Source: Methylocystis sp. (GTDB taxonomy: Bacteria > Pseudomonadota > Alphaproteobacteria > Rhizobiales > Beijerinckiaceae). From it: a stretch of DNA of 64,000 bases. The first letter of the stretch is position 1. Every line of letters starts with the position of its first letter. A program made the position numbers and the translations under genes. Location: contig JACOUB010000024.1 in the NCBI GenBank assembly GCA_016178015.1, positions 16,135 to 80,134 of the forward strand, given 5' to 3'. The notes below the pieces were generated by a model. That model did no database searches. It was not told the origin of the DNA and saw nothing but the letters and a program-made list of their open reading frames with translations. Of this stretch, positions 41,772-51,011 are shown piece after piece.

Positions 41772-43073
41772 TCAGCCCTTGGTTCGGCCGAGCGCGCCGA
41801 TCGCGCCCGAAAGAATGGAATCGGCCGCTTTTTCGACATCGCGGCGGCGTCTGAGCATGTCTCCCCAGTCGCGCGCCGTCGTTTCGGCGCTGTCGGGGAG
41901 TTTGGCGAAAGCGTCCGCCGCCGCCGCGATCTCGCCATGACCGAGCGCGGCTTCGATGCGTGCGACGATGTCCGAAACGCCGTCGGTCGCGGCTGCCCCC
42001 GGCGGCCTGATTTTCACCAACCGGCCGACCCCCTGGAGGAAATGGTCCGCATAGGGCGCGTCAGGCGCCGGCGCGTCCATGGCGCGCAGGCGCTTGGCGA
42101 CCGGCGCGAAGGCGTCGAGCAGCTGGCGCGCGGTCGGCGCTCCGGCGTTCGCGGAAGGCTCGAGGCCCGCCAACTGGCCGGGATCGGCGCCGAGCGCCGC
42201 AAGCGCGCCGTATTCGGCGGCGAACGGACGGCCCCGATCCACTGCCTGGATCAGCGATTGCGTCACCGCGACGATGGCCGCCGCGCTGTTCTTGTCCATC
42301 CCCCCTTCCGGCTGCTCTTGAGGCAGTCGCGTTTCGCCCTTGGGGGCGTCGAGCTTTTCTCGCACGGCCCGTATTTCCGAATCGAGCTCGTCGATTCGGG
42401 CGCTGACCGATTTGTCCGCGGACGATTGCGCGTCCACGGCGACGGCAAGCGCTGATCGCGCAATTCGTTCCAATTCGTCGACGCGCTTGCCGAGCGCTTC
42501 CGCCTCGTCGCCCGTCGCTGCCTTGCCGACGGCGCTCTGGGCGTCGGGCGCCGGCGCCGGCCGCACGGAGCCATCCAGGGCGGGCTTCGTTTTCGTCGGG
42601 ACACTGGTTTCCCCGGCCCCGCCCAACCATTTGGGCATATCTTCCTTCAACGCCGCAAACAGCGTCTCGGGATGCGTCACGGCCTTCTCGATGAAGACGC
42701 TGAACGCCCGTAAGCGTTCGTCCTTGTCGCGGAGATAAAAGGCCCCGACGGCGGCGACGGTCGCGGCGAGGCCGACCGCGGACAAAACAAGGGTAAGCGT
42801 TTGCCTGTTCGTCTTGCGCCGTCGCGGCGCCACATCCGGCGCCCCAGCTTCACCGGCGATGTCTCGATGCTCGAGGGAATTTTCAGACGCTTCGCTGGTG
42901 ACGCGATCGTGTTCGAGGCGATTAGCTTCCTCCTCGTCGGAACGAAAGATCGCCGCGTCTTCGGAACGCGCTCCCCCATCGGAAGGGGTAGCGTCCGGCG
43001 CGCGCTTGCCGGCGCCCGTCGTTTCGTCAGCGCCGGAGGGTTGCGTCGGGGGATCGTGTTCGTGCTGGGCCAT
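41772..43073 (-). CDS. Mitofilin/Mic60-like inner membrane protein
   Basis: A 433-aa protein: an acidic disordered N-terminus, a basic stretch (RRRKTNRQ), a single membrane helix (LTLVLSAVGLAATVAAVGAF), a coiled-coil periplasmic region and a C-terminal mitofilin-like signature (ADHFLQGVGRLVKIRPPG, then IVARIEAALGHGEIAAAADA). Alphaproteobacterial Mic60 is the ancestor of the mitochondrial cristae organiser and shapes intracytoplasmic membranes in some species. ATG 43073 is chosen as the start of the acidic region. It is upstream of hemY. Confidence 0.82.
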   Translation of the reverse strand: MAQHEHDPPTQPSGADETTGAGKRAPDATPSDGGARSEDAAIFRSDEEEANRLEHDRVTSEASENSLEHRDIAGEAGAPDVAPRRRKTNRQTLTLVLSAVGLAATVAAVGAFYLRDKDERLRAFSVFIEKAVTHPETLFAALKEDMPKWLGGAGETSVPTKTKPALDGSVRPAPAPDAQSAVGKAATGDEAEALGKRVDELERIARSALAVAVDAQSSADKSVSARIDELDSEIRAVREKLDAPKGETRLPQEQPEGGMDKNSAAAIVAVTQSLIQAVDRGRPFAAEYGALAALGADPGQLAGLEPSANAGAPTARQLLDAFAPVAKRLRAMDAPAPDAPYADHFLQGVGRLVKIRPPGAAATDGVSDIVARIEAALGHGEIAAAADAFAKLPDSAETTARDWGDMLRRRRDVEKAADSILSGAIGALGRTKG

Positions 43074-43295
43074 GTTCGGTTCCTCGCCGAATCTCCTTAT
43101 AGACGAGGCGCGGACTCCGCAAAACATTTGTCCGCCTCGCCAATGGCTGGCGTGAACCGGGCGCCGCGCGCCCCGCCGCCCGACGTCGCGAACACGCCGC
43201 GCCTGAGCCGTGAAATCATGATGAGGACAATCTCCCCTTGCCTGTTTGTCGCGGCTCCACAATAAAGGATCGACTCTTTCCGCGCCAGCCGCGGC

Positions 43296-43345
43296 TTTAG
43301 AGCATGGTCTTGGAAAAGTCGCAGGTTTTTCGGACCAGACCATGC
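43296..43345. repeat. AGAGCATGGTCT inverted repeat in the mic60-carbonic anhydrase gap
   Basis: Nine-bp arms GCATGGTCT (43302-43310) and AGACCATGC (43337-43345) frame TTGGAAAAGTCGCAGGTTTT-type sequence, a repeat type I recognise from Hyphomicrobiales genomes. It lies in the 358-bp gap 43074-43431 between divergent genes. The gap should hold both promoters; no further gene is seen. Confidence 0.65.
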
Positions 43346-43431
43346 GGCGAAACAAAGCGATAGAGCGAAATTGCGCGCCAACCTGAGCGGCTTTCGCCCG
43401 AGCGCATAACCCTTAAAGGGCCAGACGACGG

Positions 43432-44151
43432 ATGAACGAAGCTGGCCCCTCGCCATTGCCCGAGACTGTCTTGCCCAAGCATTTGGCCGACGGTTACCAG
43501 ATGTTTCTCTCCGGGCGTTTTCGTCAGGAGCAGCGGCGCTTTCGCGATTTGGGCGAACAAGGCCAGCGTCCGAAAACCATGATCATCGGCTGCAGCGACT
43601 CGCGCGTCGCGCCGGAGGCGATTTTCGACGCCGGGCCGGGAGAGTTGTTCGTCATACGCAATGTCGGCAATCTGGCGCCTCCTTACGACCCCGACGAACG
43701 CTATCACGGCACGTCGGCGGCGCTGGAATACGCAGTCATGGCGCTGAAGGTGCGCCACGTCTTAGTGTTGGGCCATGCCCAATGCGGCGGCGTGCAGGCC
43801 TTTGTCGCAAACGTGACCAACCCGGACGCGCCTCCATTGTCGCCGGGCGATTTCATCGGCAACTGGATAAAACTGCTCGCTCCGGCGGCGGCGCGGGCGG
43901 GCGCAATCCCGAATCCGCCCAGTGCGGCTTATATGGAGAGGCTGGCTCGCGAATCGATCAAACAGGGGTTGCGCAATCTTCGCAGCTTTCCGATGGTCGA
44001 GCAGCTCGAACGGCGCGGCTATCTGCATTTGCACGGCGCTTATTTCGGCGTGATGGACGGACGCCTGCTCGCCCTTGACGAACAGCGCGACGCCTTCGTG
44101 TCGGTGGCGGAAAAGGCTCACTTAGCGGCGATCAGCGAGGCAAGATTTTGA
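43432..44151 (+). CDS. Beta-class carbonic anhydrase
   Basis: Zinc enzyme interconverting CO2 and bicarbonate (239 aa). Zinc ligands are visible in MIIGCSDSRVAPEAIFDAGP (Cys and Asp/Arg dyad) and in VLGHAQCGGVQAF (His and Cys). VIRNVGNLAPPY is also conserved. No signal peptide, so cytosolic. It overlaps the next gene by 4 bp. It may supply bicarbonate for carboxylations. Confidence 0.93.
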   Translation: MNEAGPSPLPETVLPKHLADGYQMFLSGRFRQEQRRFRDLGEQGQRPKTMIIGCSDSRVAPEAIFDAGPGELFVIRNVGNLAPPYDPDERYHGTSAALEYAVMALKVRHVLVLGHAQCGGVQAFVANVTNPDAPPLSPGDFIGNWIKLLAPAAARAGAIPNPPSAAYMERLARESIKQGLRNLRSFPMVEQLERRGYLHLHGAYFGVMDGRLLALDEQRDAFVSVAEKAHLAAISEARF

Positions 44152-45080
44152 ATACGGCATTCTCCGACCAAACGACGAGCCCGGTCGGCGCGGGCGCGAA
44201 CATTCCTGTTGTTTCCGGCCTCGCCGCCCTCGCGCAACGCTACGACGCGCTCCTGTGCGACGTGTGGGGGGTGCTGATCGACGGACGCGCTCATTTTCCG
44301 GCCGCGGCCGCAGCTCTCGCGAAGTTTCGTCACATGGGCGGGACGGTGCTGTTGATCAGCAACGCCTCGCGCCCGAACGAACAAATTCTGCAGCAACTCG
44401 CCCGTCTTGGCGCGCCGCGCGACAGCTTCGACGATGTTGTCACCGCGGGCGAGCTGACGGTGGCGGAGATCGTGGCGCGCAAAGGCTTGGCCTGCCATCA
44501 CATGGGTCCGCAACGCGACGTCGGGCTGTTCGAGGCCGCCGCCCGCGCCCTCGGCGGGCCGGCGCCGCTCGTCCCGCTGGAGGAGGCCGATTTCGTCGTT
44601 TGCACCGGGCTCGTCGACGAGCGCCGCGAGGCGCCCGCCGACTATGACGCGCGGCTCGCGGCGATGCGGGCGCGCGACCTTGTGATGCTGTGCGCCAATC
44701 CCGACATCGTCGTGAAGGTGGGCGAGGACCTCGTCTGGTGCGCCGGCGCCTTGGCCGAGCGCTACGCGGCGATCGGCGGCAAGGTGGTGATGACCGGCAA
44801 GCCGCATCCGCCGATTTACCAAGCCGCGCTCAAGCGCCTCGGCGCCTTGCGCGGCGGGACGATCGAAAAGGCCCGCGTGCTGGCGATCGGCGATGGGGCC
44901 CTCACCGACCTCGCCGGCGCCGCCCGGGCTGGGCTCGACGCTTTGTTCGTCACCGACGGCGTCCACCACGATGAACTTTTTCCCCGGCCGGGCGCGGGGC
45001 TCGATTGGCGCGCCCTGGAAAATCTCCTGCAGCGCGCCAAGGCTCGGCCGATCGCCTTGGCGCCGGCTCTGGTGTGGTAG
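44148..45080 (+). CDS. HAD-superfamily class IIA hydrolase (TIGR01459-like)
   Basis: A 310-aa phosphatase with a TTG start overlapping the carbonic anhydrase stop. The HAD nucleophile motif is LLCDVWGVLIDG, motif II is LLISNASRPN, and the late motif is VLAIGDGALTDLAGAARAGL. The cap is class IIA, as in NagD and p-nitrophenyl phosphatases. It matches the alphaproteobacterial TIGR01459 group, whose substrate is unknown. Confidence 0.87.
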   Translation: MNTAFSDQTTSPVGAGANIPVVSGLAALAQRYDALLCDVWGVLIDGRAHFPAAAAALAKFRHMGGTVLLISNASRPNEQILQQLARLGAPRDSFDDVVTAGELTVAEIVARKGLACHHMGPQRDVGLFEAAARALGGPAPLVPLEEADFVVCTGLVDERREAPADYDARLAAMRARDLVMLCANPDIVVKVGEDLVWCAGALAERYAAIGGKVVMTGKPHPPIYQAALKRLGALRGGTIEKARVLAIGDGALTDLAGAARAGLDALFVTDGVHHDELFPRPGAGLDWRALENLLQRAKARPIALAPALVW

Positions 45081-45132
45081 AACGTAACCTGCGAAACTGT
45101 TTCGCCTCGATCGAACCGCCGAGTAAACGACC

Positions 45133-45597
45133 ATGTCGACCCCGTTCAATATCTATTATTACGAAGACTTGAGCGTCGGAATGCGCGAGACCTTGATGAA
45201 AGCCGTGATGGACGACGACGTCGTCGCCTTCGCCGATCTCTCGGGCGATCGCAATCCGATCCATCTCTCCGATCATTTCGCGCGCAAGACGCGGTTCGGC
45301 GAGCGCATTGTTCACGGCCTCTATACGGCGTCGCTGATCTCCACCGTCATCGGCATGTATCTGCCGGGGCCAGGCGCAATCTATCTGTCGCAGACCCTCA
45401 ATTTCCGCGCGCCGGTAAAGATTGGCGACGTCATCAATGTCGTCGTGGAGGTGGTTGAGCTGGTCGAGAAAGGACGGCGCGCCAAATTGCATTGCGAATG
45501 CCTGGTCGACGGCAAGGTCGTGCTCGACGGCGAAGCGCTGGTGATGGTGCCGAGCCGCGAACAGGCCAATCGCGTGGCGGCGGCGGAGTCGGCGTGA
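45133..45597 (+). CDS. MaoC-like hydratase, PhaJ-type
   Basis: A 154-aa hot-dog-fold enzyme. The hydratase-2 motif appears as FADLSGDRNPIHLSDHFARK with the Asp/His pair. RFGERIVHGLYTASLISTVI and LNFRAPVKIGDVI are conserved. Such proteins hydrate enoyl-CoA to (R)-3-hydroxyacyl-CoA, feeding polyhydroxyalkanoate synthesis or beta-oxidation. The substrate is inferred from family only. Confidence 0.87.
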   Translation: MSTPFNIYYYEDLSVGMRETLMKAVMDDDVVAFADLSGDRNPIHLSDHFARKTRFGERIVHGLYTASLISTVIGMYLPGPGAIYLSQTLNFRAPVKIGDVINVVVEVVELVEKGRRAKLHCECLVDGKVVLDGEALVMVPSREQANRVAAAESA

Positions 45598-45775
45598 AGG
45601 GCCGACGACGCCATCGCGCCCGCTGGCGGCCAACCGGCGCCGGCTGTGACGACGCCGCGAAATGAGAATTGCTTTGACGTTTGCAGTTCTCTCGCTTGAC
45701 TAGGCCCGCCGCGGCGCGGCAGGTTGCGCATCGCAATCGATCGGGCGCGCCGCGCCTTGGCCGCCGGACCTCTCC

Positions 45776-46744
45776 TTGCCCGACCCCGCCCATCCCTTCG
45801 TTGTCGCCCGCGATCCCGAGACGCCGCCAAAGGGGCTCGAGGGGGCGGTGGTCGCCATCGGCAACTTCGATGGGCTGCATCGCGGCCATCGCGGCGTCAT
45901 CGAACGGGCCAAGGCGCTGGCGCAAAGGCTCGGCAAGCCTTGCGCGCTCTTGACCTTCGAGCCGCATCCGGCCGATTTCTTCGCTGGAATATCCGTCATT
46001 TTCCGGCTGACGCCGCCTGACGCCAAGGCGGCGCTGCTGGCGCGCCTCGGCCTCGACGGCATGATCATCCACACCTTCGACGCTTCCTTCGCTGCGCAAC
46101 CGCCTGATAATTTCACCGCGGAGGTTCTGGCGCGGCGGCTCGGCGTATCGGCCGCGGTCGCCGGCTATGATTTCTGTTTCGGGGCGAAACGCGCCGGCAC
46201 GCCGGATTTTCTTCGCTCCGAAGGGGCGCGGCTCGGTTTCGCGGTCGAAATCGTCGAGCGCATCACCAGGGACGAGGCGGGCAGTCTGGACGCGGTCTCC
46301 TCCACCGCGACGCGGGAGGCGCTCGAGGCCGGCGACGTCGAGCTCGCCGCCCGTTTGCTCGGCCATCCCTATTTTGTCGAAGGGGCCGTGTCGCAGGGCG
46401 ACAAGCGCGGGCGGGCGCTCGGCTTTCCCACCGCCAACATCGAACTCGACCCCTCGAATCGGTTAAAATACGGGGTCTACGCCGTGACGCTGGAGGCGGA
46501 CGGGGCAGTGCGGGACGGCGTCGCCAGTTTCGGCCGCCGCCCGACCTTCGACGACGGCCCGCCGCTGCTGGAGGTCTTCGTCTTCGATTTCGATGGCGAT
46601 CTCTATGGCAAGACCGTGGAAGTGGCCTTCGTCGGCTTCATCCGCGCCGAGGCGAAATTCGACTCTGCCGAGGCGCTGGTCGTGCAAATGCGCGACGATT
46701 GCCGGAAAGCGCGGGAGATTTTGGCGCGGTCGCCGGTCATCTGA
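45776..46744 (+). CDS. ribF: Bifunctional riboflavin kinase/FAD synthetase
   Basis: RibF (322 aa, TTG start) makes FMN then FAD. The N-terminal adenylyltransferase domain has VAIGNFDGLHRGHRGVI, and the C-terminal kinase domain has GDKRGRALGFPTANIEL with YGVYAV and FGRRPTF. The start is supported by the family-like beginning of the nucleotidyltransferase domain; a little upstream sequence could also be coding. It is convergent with, and overlaps by 8 bp, the RES toxin gene. Confidence 0.92.
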   Translation: MPDPAHPFVVARDPETPPKGLEGAVVAIGNFDGLHRGHRGVIERAKALAQRLGKPCALLTFEPHPADFFAGISVIFRLTPPDAKAALLARLGLDGMIIHTFDASFAAQPPDNFTAEVLARRLGVSAAVAGYDFCFGAKRAGTPDFLRSEGARLGFAVEIVERITRDEAGSLDAVSSTATREALEAGDVELAARLLGHPYFVEGAVSQGDKRGRALGFPTANIELDPSNRLKYGVYAVTLEADGAVRDGVASFGRRPTFDDGPPLLEVFVFDFDGDLYGKTVEVAFVGFIRAEAKFDSAEALVVQMRDDCRKAREILARSPVI

Positions 46745-47177
46745 ACCGCCCGTCGAATGGAAAACGCTCGGTCGTTGCGATCCGCATTTTGGACGCGTCG
46801 CCGTGTTGCGGATCGAGCAGAAAGTTCCATGTTCGCGGCGCGAGGAGCGACGGAACCCGCAAGACGAGGCCGCGCGCCTCTTTCAGCCATTTGTCGCCGA
46901 TGGCGCGCGTGATGGCGTGATCGCTGCGCCAAGTCGTGGGCAATGTCTCGGGGACAATCGTTTCCACGGCGCCGGCGGTCTCGACTTCTATTTCGATGAG
47001 CTGAAAATCCTCCGGCATGTCCTCGCGATCGAGATGGACAAGGATTTCGAGCAGCGCGCCCGCCGGCGATTCGGCAGCGTACAATATCGGCCGGCCGGCG
47101 CTGTGCCAGCGCGCCGGAAACAGAATTCCTCCGGCGCCGGCGAGATCGGTGAAATTGGAGATGCGCCATAAACGCAT
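46737..47177 (-). CDS. RES-domain toxin
   Basis: A 146-aa protein of the RES family, named for conserved Arg, Glu and Ser. They can be assigned here to MRLWRISN (Arg), ESPAGALLEILVHL (Glu and Ser region) and a later Ser in LRVPSLL. RES toxins degrade NAD+ and stop growth when unbound. The antitoxin gene lies 9 bp upstream. Complete in length, so probably active. Confidence 0.88.
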   Translation of the reverse strand: MRLWRISNFTDLAGAGGILFPARWHSAGRPILYAAESPAGALLEILVHLDREDMPEDFQLIEIEVETAGAVETIVPETLPTTWRSDHAITRAIGDKWLKEARGLVLRVPSLLAPRTWNFLLDPQHGDASKMRIATTERFPFDGRFR

Positions 47178-47186
47178 GAGCGCGGG

Positions 47187-47621
47187 TCAGACGAACATGC
47201 CGTGAGCGATCTGTCCCAACAATTCGGCGACGGCCTGCGCTCCTGTCTCCGTCTTCAGCAGCGCGATCGGCGCTTGCCCTGACAGCGCGGGCGAAGTTTT
47301 GCGCAGCCATCGCTTAGCCTTTTCAGGATCGCCGAACACACGCTCAGCCTGCGCGCCAATGCGGGCCAGTCGCAAAGCCCTGTCGGTTTCGTTCGCTGTC
47401 AATGGCTCCTGCTTGGCGATGCGCCGCGCCAGGGTGCGCTTAGGCACGACGATCGTTTCGATTTCTTCGCGCGCGAAGAAGCGCAAAAGGCCTTTAAGGG
47501 AGCTGGCGGGGATGTACGGCGTCTCGCCTTTCAGCACGAGCGCCTCGATTGCGCCGAGTTGCGCCTCTGAAGAGGCGCCGGCGATTTCCTTAGGAGACTT
47601 GCCGCCGCCAAGCCCGAGCAT
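47187..47621 (-). CDS. Xre/MbcA/ParS-type antitoxin of the RES toxin
   Basis: A 144-aa antitoxin. ATG 47621 is preferred because GGGAGG lies 7 bp upstream; a GTG start at 47672 would overlap the operator-like palindrome. The N-terminal half is a degenerate Xre-like helical domain. The C-terminal part (ALRLARIGAQAERVFGDPEKAKRWLRK, given here only in outline, near residues 80-110) is the toxin-binding MbcA/ParS domain, ending in AVAELLGQIAHGMFV. Confidence 0.85.
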   Translation of the reverse strand: MLGLGGGKSPKEIAGASSEAQLGAIEALVLKGETPYIPASSLKGLLRFFAREEIETIVVPKRTLARRIAKQEPLTANETDRALRLARIGAQAERVFGDPEKAKRWLRKTSPALSGQAPIALLKTETGAQAVAELLGQIAHGMFV

Positions 47622-47650
47622 AAGCCAATCCTCCCTCACGCCAGATTGTT

Positions 47651-47668
47651 CATATTTTGTGGAATATG
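47651..47668. promoter_or_regulatory. Operator-like palindrome upstream of the RES/Xre pair
   Basis: CATATT and AATATG form 6-bp inverted arms around 6 bp, 30 bp upstream of the preferred antitoxin start. AT-rich symmetric sites in this position are typical autoregulatory operators of Xre-type antitoxins. No direct evidence of binding. Confidence 0.4.
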
Positions 47669-47830
47669 GCACGAAACACCCAAAAAGTCCATTCGCTTTC
47701 GCGCGGCTGTCGCGGCAATGCTCATTCCTGATGTCCGCGTCGCGATTGGCGCCCTTCCTTCAAATCATTTATGTCACGCTGGCGGCGGCCTCGCCCGCGC
47801 CGCCCCGCGAACGCAGCTGGTTCTTGGACC

Positions 47831-50800
47831 ATGAACGATCAGACCGCCAGAGGCCCCGATTATTCGAAGACTCTCTATCTGCCGCAAACCGATTTCCCCA
47901 TGCGCGCCGGCCTGCCCCAGCGCGAGCCGGAAATTTTGGCGCGCTGGGAGAAGATCGGCCTTTACGAGAAGCTGCGCGAGGCCGGCAGGGGCCGGCCGAA
48001 ATTCGTGCTGCACGACGGCCCGCCCTACGCCAACGGCAATATCCACATCGGCCATGCGCTCAACAAGATTCTCAAGGACGTCGTCGTGCGCTCGCAGCAG
48101 ATGGCCGGCAAGGACGCCAATTACGTCCCCGGCTGGGACTGTCACGGCCTGCCGATCGAATGGAAAATCGAGGAGGACAATTACCGCGCCAAAGGTAAGG
48201 CGAAACCAGACTTCGTGCACCCCGCGGCGATGGTGGCGTTCCGGCGCGAGTGCCGCGCCTATGCCGAGCATTGGCTCTCGGTGCAGCGCGAGGAGTTCCA
48301 GCGGCTCGGCGTCGTCGGCGACTGGCAGCGTCCTTATTCGACGATGAGCTTTCCCGCCGAGGCGCAGATCGCCCGCGAACTTTTCAAATTCGCGGACAAC
48401 GGCCTGCTCTACCGCGGCTCCAAGCCGGTGATGTGGAGCGTCGTCGAAAAGACCGCGCTTGCCGAAGCCGAGGTCGAATACGAGGATTACGTCAGCGACC
48501 AGGTGTGGGTGGCTTTTCCGGTGACGCAAGCGTCCGAATTGAAGGATGCCCCACTAGGTCCATTCGATCTCTTGAAAGCTTCGATCATCATCTGGACAAC
48601 AACCCCTTGGACCATCCCAGGCAATCGAGCGATTTGCTACTCCCGAAAAATCGCATACGGAGTGTGGGAGGTTGTCTCGCTTCTCGAAGGCAGCCACGCA
48701 AAAGCAGGGAAGCGGTACATTCTCGCCGACAAGTTGGCGGAAGACGTCTTCGCGAAGATGAAGGCGGTTGGTCGAAGACTGCAGGAAGTAACAGCAGAAG
48801 AGCTAGAGGGCTTCGCCTGCGCACACCCGCTTAGGGACCTTGGCTATGACTTTCGCGTCCCCCTCTTCGACGGCGAACACGTCACTGAAGATACGGGCAC
48901 GGGCTTCGTCCATACCGCGCCGGGCCACGGCCGCGAAGACTTCGACATCTGGATGGCGAACGCGCGCCGGCGCGCCGTATGGAGAATCGACACGCGCATC
49001 CCATACACAGTCGACGAGGACGGCGTTTTCACCAAGGAGGCGCTGGGCTTTACGGGAAAGCGCGTCATCACCGACAAGGGCGAGAAGGGCGACGCCAACG
49101 AGGCCGTGATTCAGGCCTTGGTCCAGGCCGGCAATCTAATCGCGCGCGGAAAATTGAAGCACCAGTATCCGCATTCGTGGCGCTCGAAGAAGCCAGTGAT
49201 CTTTCGCAATACGCCGCAGTGGTTCATCGCGATGGATAAGCCGGTAAACCCTTCTCCCCGTTTACGGGGAGAAGGTGGCGCGCGAAGCGCGACGGATGAG
49301 GGGCCGGGGCATGTGGCCGACGCGTCGCAAACACCCCCGGCCCCTCACCCCAACCCTCACCCCGCGAGCGGGGAGAGGGGGCAAACGCTGCGCGCCGTCG
49401 CGCTTGCCGAGATCGCCCGCACGCAATGGACGCCGCCCGCCGGCGAGAACCGCATTCGCGGCATGGTCGCCAATCGCCCGGACTGGGTGGTGTCGCGTCA
49501 GCGCGCCTGGGGCGTGCCGATCGCCGTGTTCGTGCGCAAGGCGGACGGCGAGATTCTGTGCGATCCGTGCGTCAACGAGCGCATCGCGAAAGCTTTCGAG
49601 CAAGAGGGCGCCGACGCTTGGTCTGCAGAAGGCGCGGCGAAGCGGTTCCTGGCGCCGGAATATGATCCAAACGATTACGAGAAGATCGGCGACGTCTTGG
49701 ACGTGTGGTTCGATTCGGGGAGCACTCACGCTTTCGTGCTGGAAGATCCGGTACACTTCCCCGGCCTCGCCGGCATTCACAGAAAGCGCGACGGCGGGCA
49801 AGACGAGATCATGTATCTCGAGGGCTCCGACCAGCATCGCGGCTGGTTCCAATCCTCTCTCTTAGAGAGTTGCGGCACGCGCCATCGCGCGCCTTACGAC
49901 GCCGTTCTGACTCATGGTTTCGTCCTCGACGAAAAGGGCCGCAAAATGTCGAAGTCGCTCGGCAATGTCGTCGCGCCGCAGAAGGTCATCGCCGATTCCG
50001 GCGCCGACATTTTGCGCCTGTGGGCGGCGGCGTCCGATTACGCGGATGACCTTCGCCTCGGCCCGGAAATTCTCAAGACTTTCGTCGAGACCTATCGCAA
50101 GCTGCGCAACACCATCCGCTGGATGCTCGGCACGCTCGCCCATTACGAGGCGTCCGACGAGACAGGCCTCGCGCCGCTGCCGGAACTCGAGCGGCTCGTT
50201 CTGCATCGCCTCGAGGCGCTCGATGGCGACGTGCGCCGCGCTTATGCCGAGTTCGACTACAAGAAAGTCGTCGCGCTGCTGACGCCGTTCCTGACCAGCG
50301 ATCTCTCGGCCTTTTACTTCGACATTCGCAAGGACGCGCTCTATTGCGATCCGCCGTCGAGCGGCAAGCGCAAGGCGGCGCTCGCGACCATCGAGCAGGT
50401 TTTTCGCGCTGTCGCCTTGTGGCTCGCCCCCGTTCTCGTGTTCACCGCCGAGGAGGCGTGGCTGGCGCGTTACCCTGGCGCGGTTTCGATCCATCTCGAA
50501 CGCTTCCCGCACATCCCGGCCGATTGGCGCGACGACGAATTGGCGCAAAAATGGGAGACGATTCGCAAAATCCGCGCGGTCGTGACCGGCGCGCTCGAAA
50601 TCGAACGTGCGCAAAAGCGCATCGGCTCGTCGCTCGAGGCGGCGCCGGTCGTCTACATCGCCAACGCGGATTTGCGCGCGGCTTTGCAAGGGATCGACTT
50701 TGCCGAAATCTGCATCACGTCAGACATCCGCATCGAGGCGGGCGAAGGTCCCTTGAGCGCCTTCCGTCTGCCCGATGTCGCGGGCCTCGGAGTCGTCCCG

Positions 50801-50941
50801 GAGCGCGCGCGCGGCGTCAAATGCGCCAGATCATGGAAGTATTTCGATCCTTCGCTTGCCGATCCGGCCTATCCGGGAGTGACGCCGCGCGACGCCCGCG
50901 CCTTGCGCGAACTTGCCGCGCTCGGCCGTTTTGCGGGATAA
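47831..50941 (+). CDS. ileS: Isoleucyl-tRNA synthetase with repeat-derived insertion
   Basis: Class I synthetase charging tRNA-Ile (1036 aa, longer than usual). The HIGH motif is in [17 protein letters not shown] and KMSKS in [14 protein letters not shown]. The editing domain lies between, with [16 protein letters not shown]. Around residues 473-519, between MDKPV and LRAVALAEI, a palindromic CTCTCCCGC-type repeat is translated in frame. Most of the editing domain DNA (about 48530-48990) uses CTA, GTA, ACA and GCA codons unlike the rest, suggesting a recombined segment. Both motifs are intact, so the enzyme is presumably active. Confidence 0.94.
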   Translation: MNDQTARGPDYSKTLYLPQTDFPMRAGLPQREPEILARWEKIGLYEKLREAGRGRPKFVLHDGPPYANGNIHIGHALNKILKDVVVRSQQMAGKDANYVPGWDCHGLPIEWKIEEDNYRAKGKAKPDFVHPAAMVAFRRECRAYAEHWLSVQREEFQRLGVVGDWQRPYSTMSFPAEAQIARELFKFADNGLLYRGSKPVMWSVVEKTALAEAEVEYEDYVSDQVWVAFPVTQASELKDAPLGPFDLLKASIIIWTTTPWTIPGNRAICYSRKIAYGVWEVVSLLEGSHAKAGKRYILADKLAEDVFAKMKAVGRRLQEVTAEELEGFACAHPLRDLGYDFRVPLFDGEHVTEDTGTGFVHTAPGHGREDFDIWMANARRRAVWRIDTRIPYTVDEDGVFTKEALGFTGKRVITDKGEKGDANEAVIQALVQAGNLIARGKLKHQYPHSWRSKKPVIFRNTPQWFIAMDKPVNPSPRLRGEGGARSATDEGPGHVADASQTPPAPHPNPHPASGERGQTLRAVALAEIARTQWTPPAGENRIRGMVANRPDWVVSRQRAWGVPIAVFVRKADGEILCDPCVNERIAKAFEQEGADAWSAEGAAKRFLAPEYDPNDYEKIGDVLDVWFDSGSTHAFVLEDPVHFPGLAGIHRKRDGGQDEIMYLEGSDQHRGWFQSSLLESCGTRHRAPYDAVLTHGFVLDEKGRKMSKSLGNVVAPQKVIADSGADILRLWAAASDYADDLRLGPEILKTFVETYRKLRNTIRWMLGTLAHYEASDETGLAPLPELERLVLHRLEALDGDVRRAYAEFDYKKVVALLTPFLTSDLSAFYFDIRKDALYCDPPSSGKRKAALATIEQVFRAVALWLAPVLVFTAEEAWLARYPGAVSIHLERFPHIPADWRDDELAQKWETIRKIRAVVTGALEIERAQKRIGSSLEAAPVVYIANADLRAALQGIDFAEICITSDIRIEAGEGPLSAFRLPDVAGLGVVPERARGVKCARSWKYFDPSLADPAYPGVTPRDARALRELAALGRFAG
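49247..49387. repeat. Palindromic repeat inserted in frame in ileS
   Basis: The segment runs from a TTCTCCCCGTTTACGGGGAG hairpin, through GGCGCGCGAAGCGCG and CCGGGGC...CCCCCGG arms, to CTCACCCCGCGAGCGGGGAG. It belongs to the same family as the intergenic repeats at 11805, 13624 and 24873. It is read as a Pro/Gly/Arg-rich peptide ([20 protein letters not shown] at its start) and leaves the ileS frame open. Confidence 0.85.
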
Positions 50942-51011
50942 GAGTTTCTTATCGCGTGCGCGTTAGAAGCAAATATTCCGCTTTCTCTGAAACGTCGGAG
51001 ACATCCAACAG

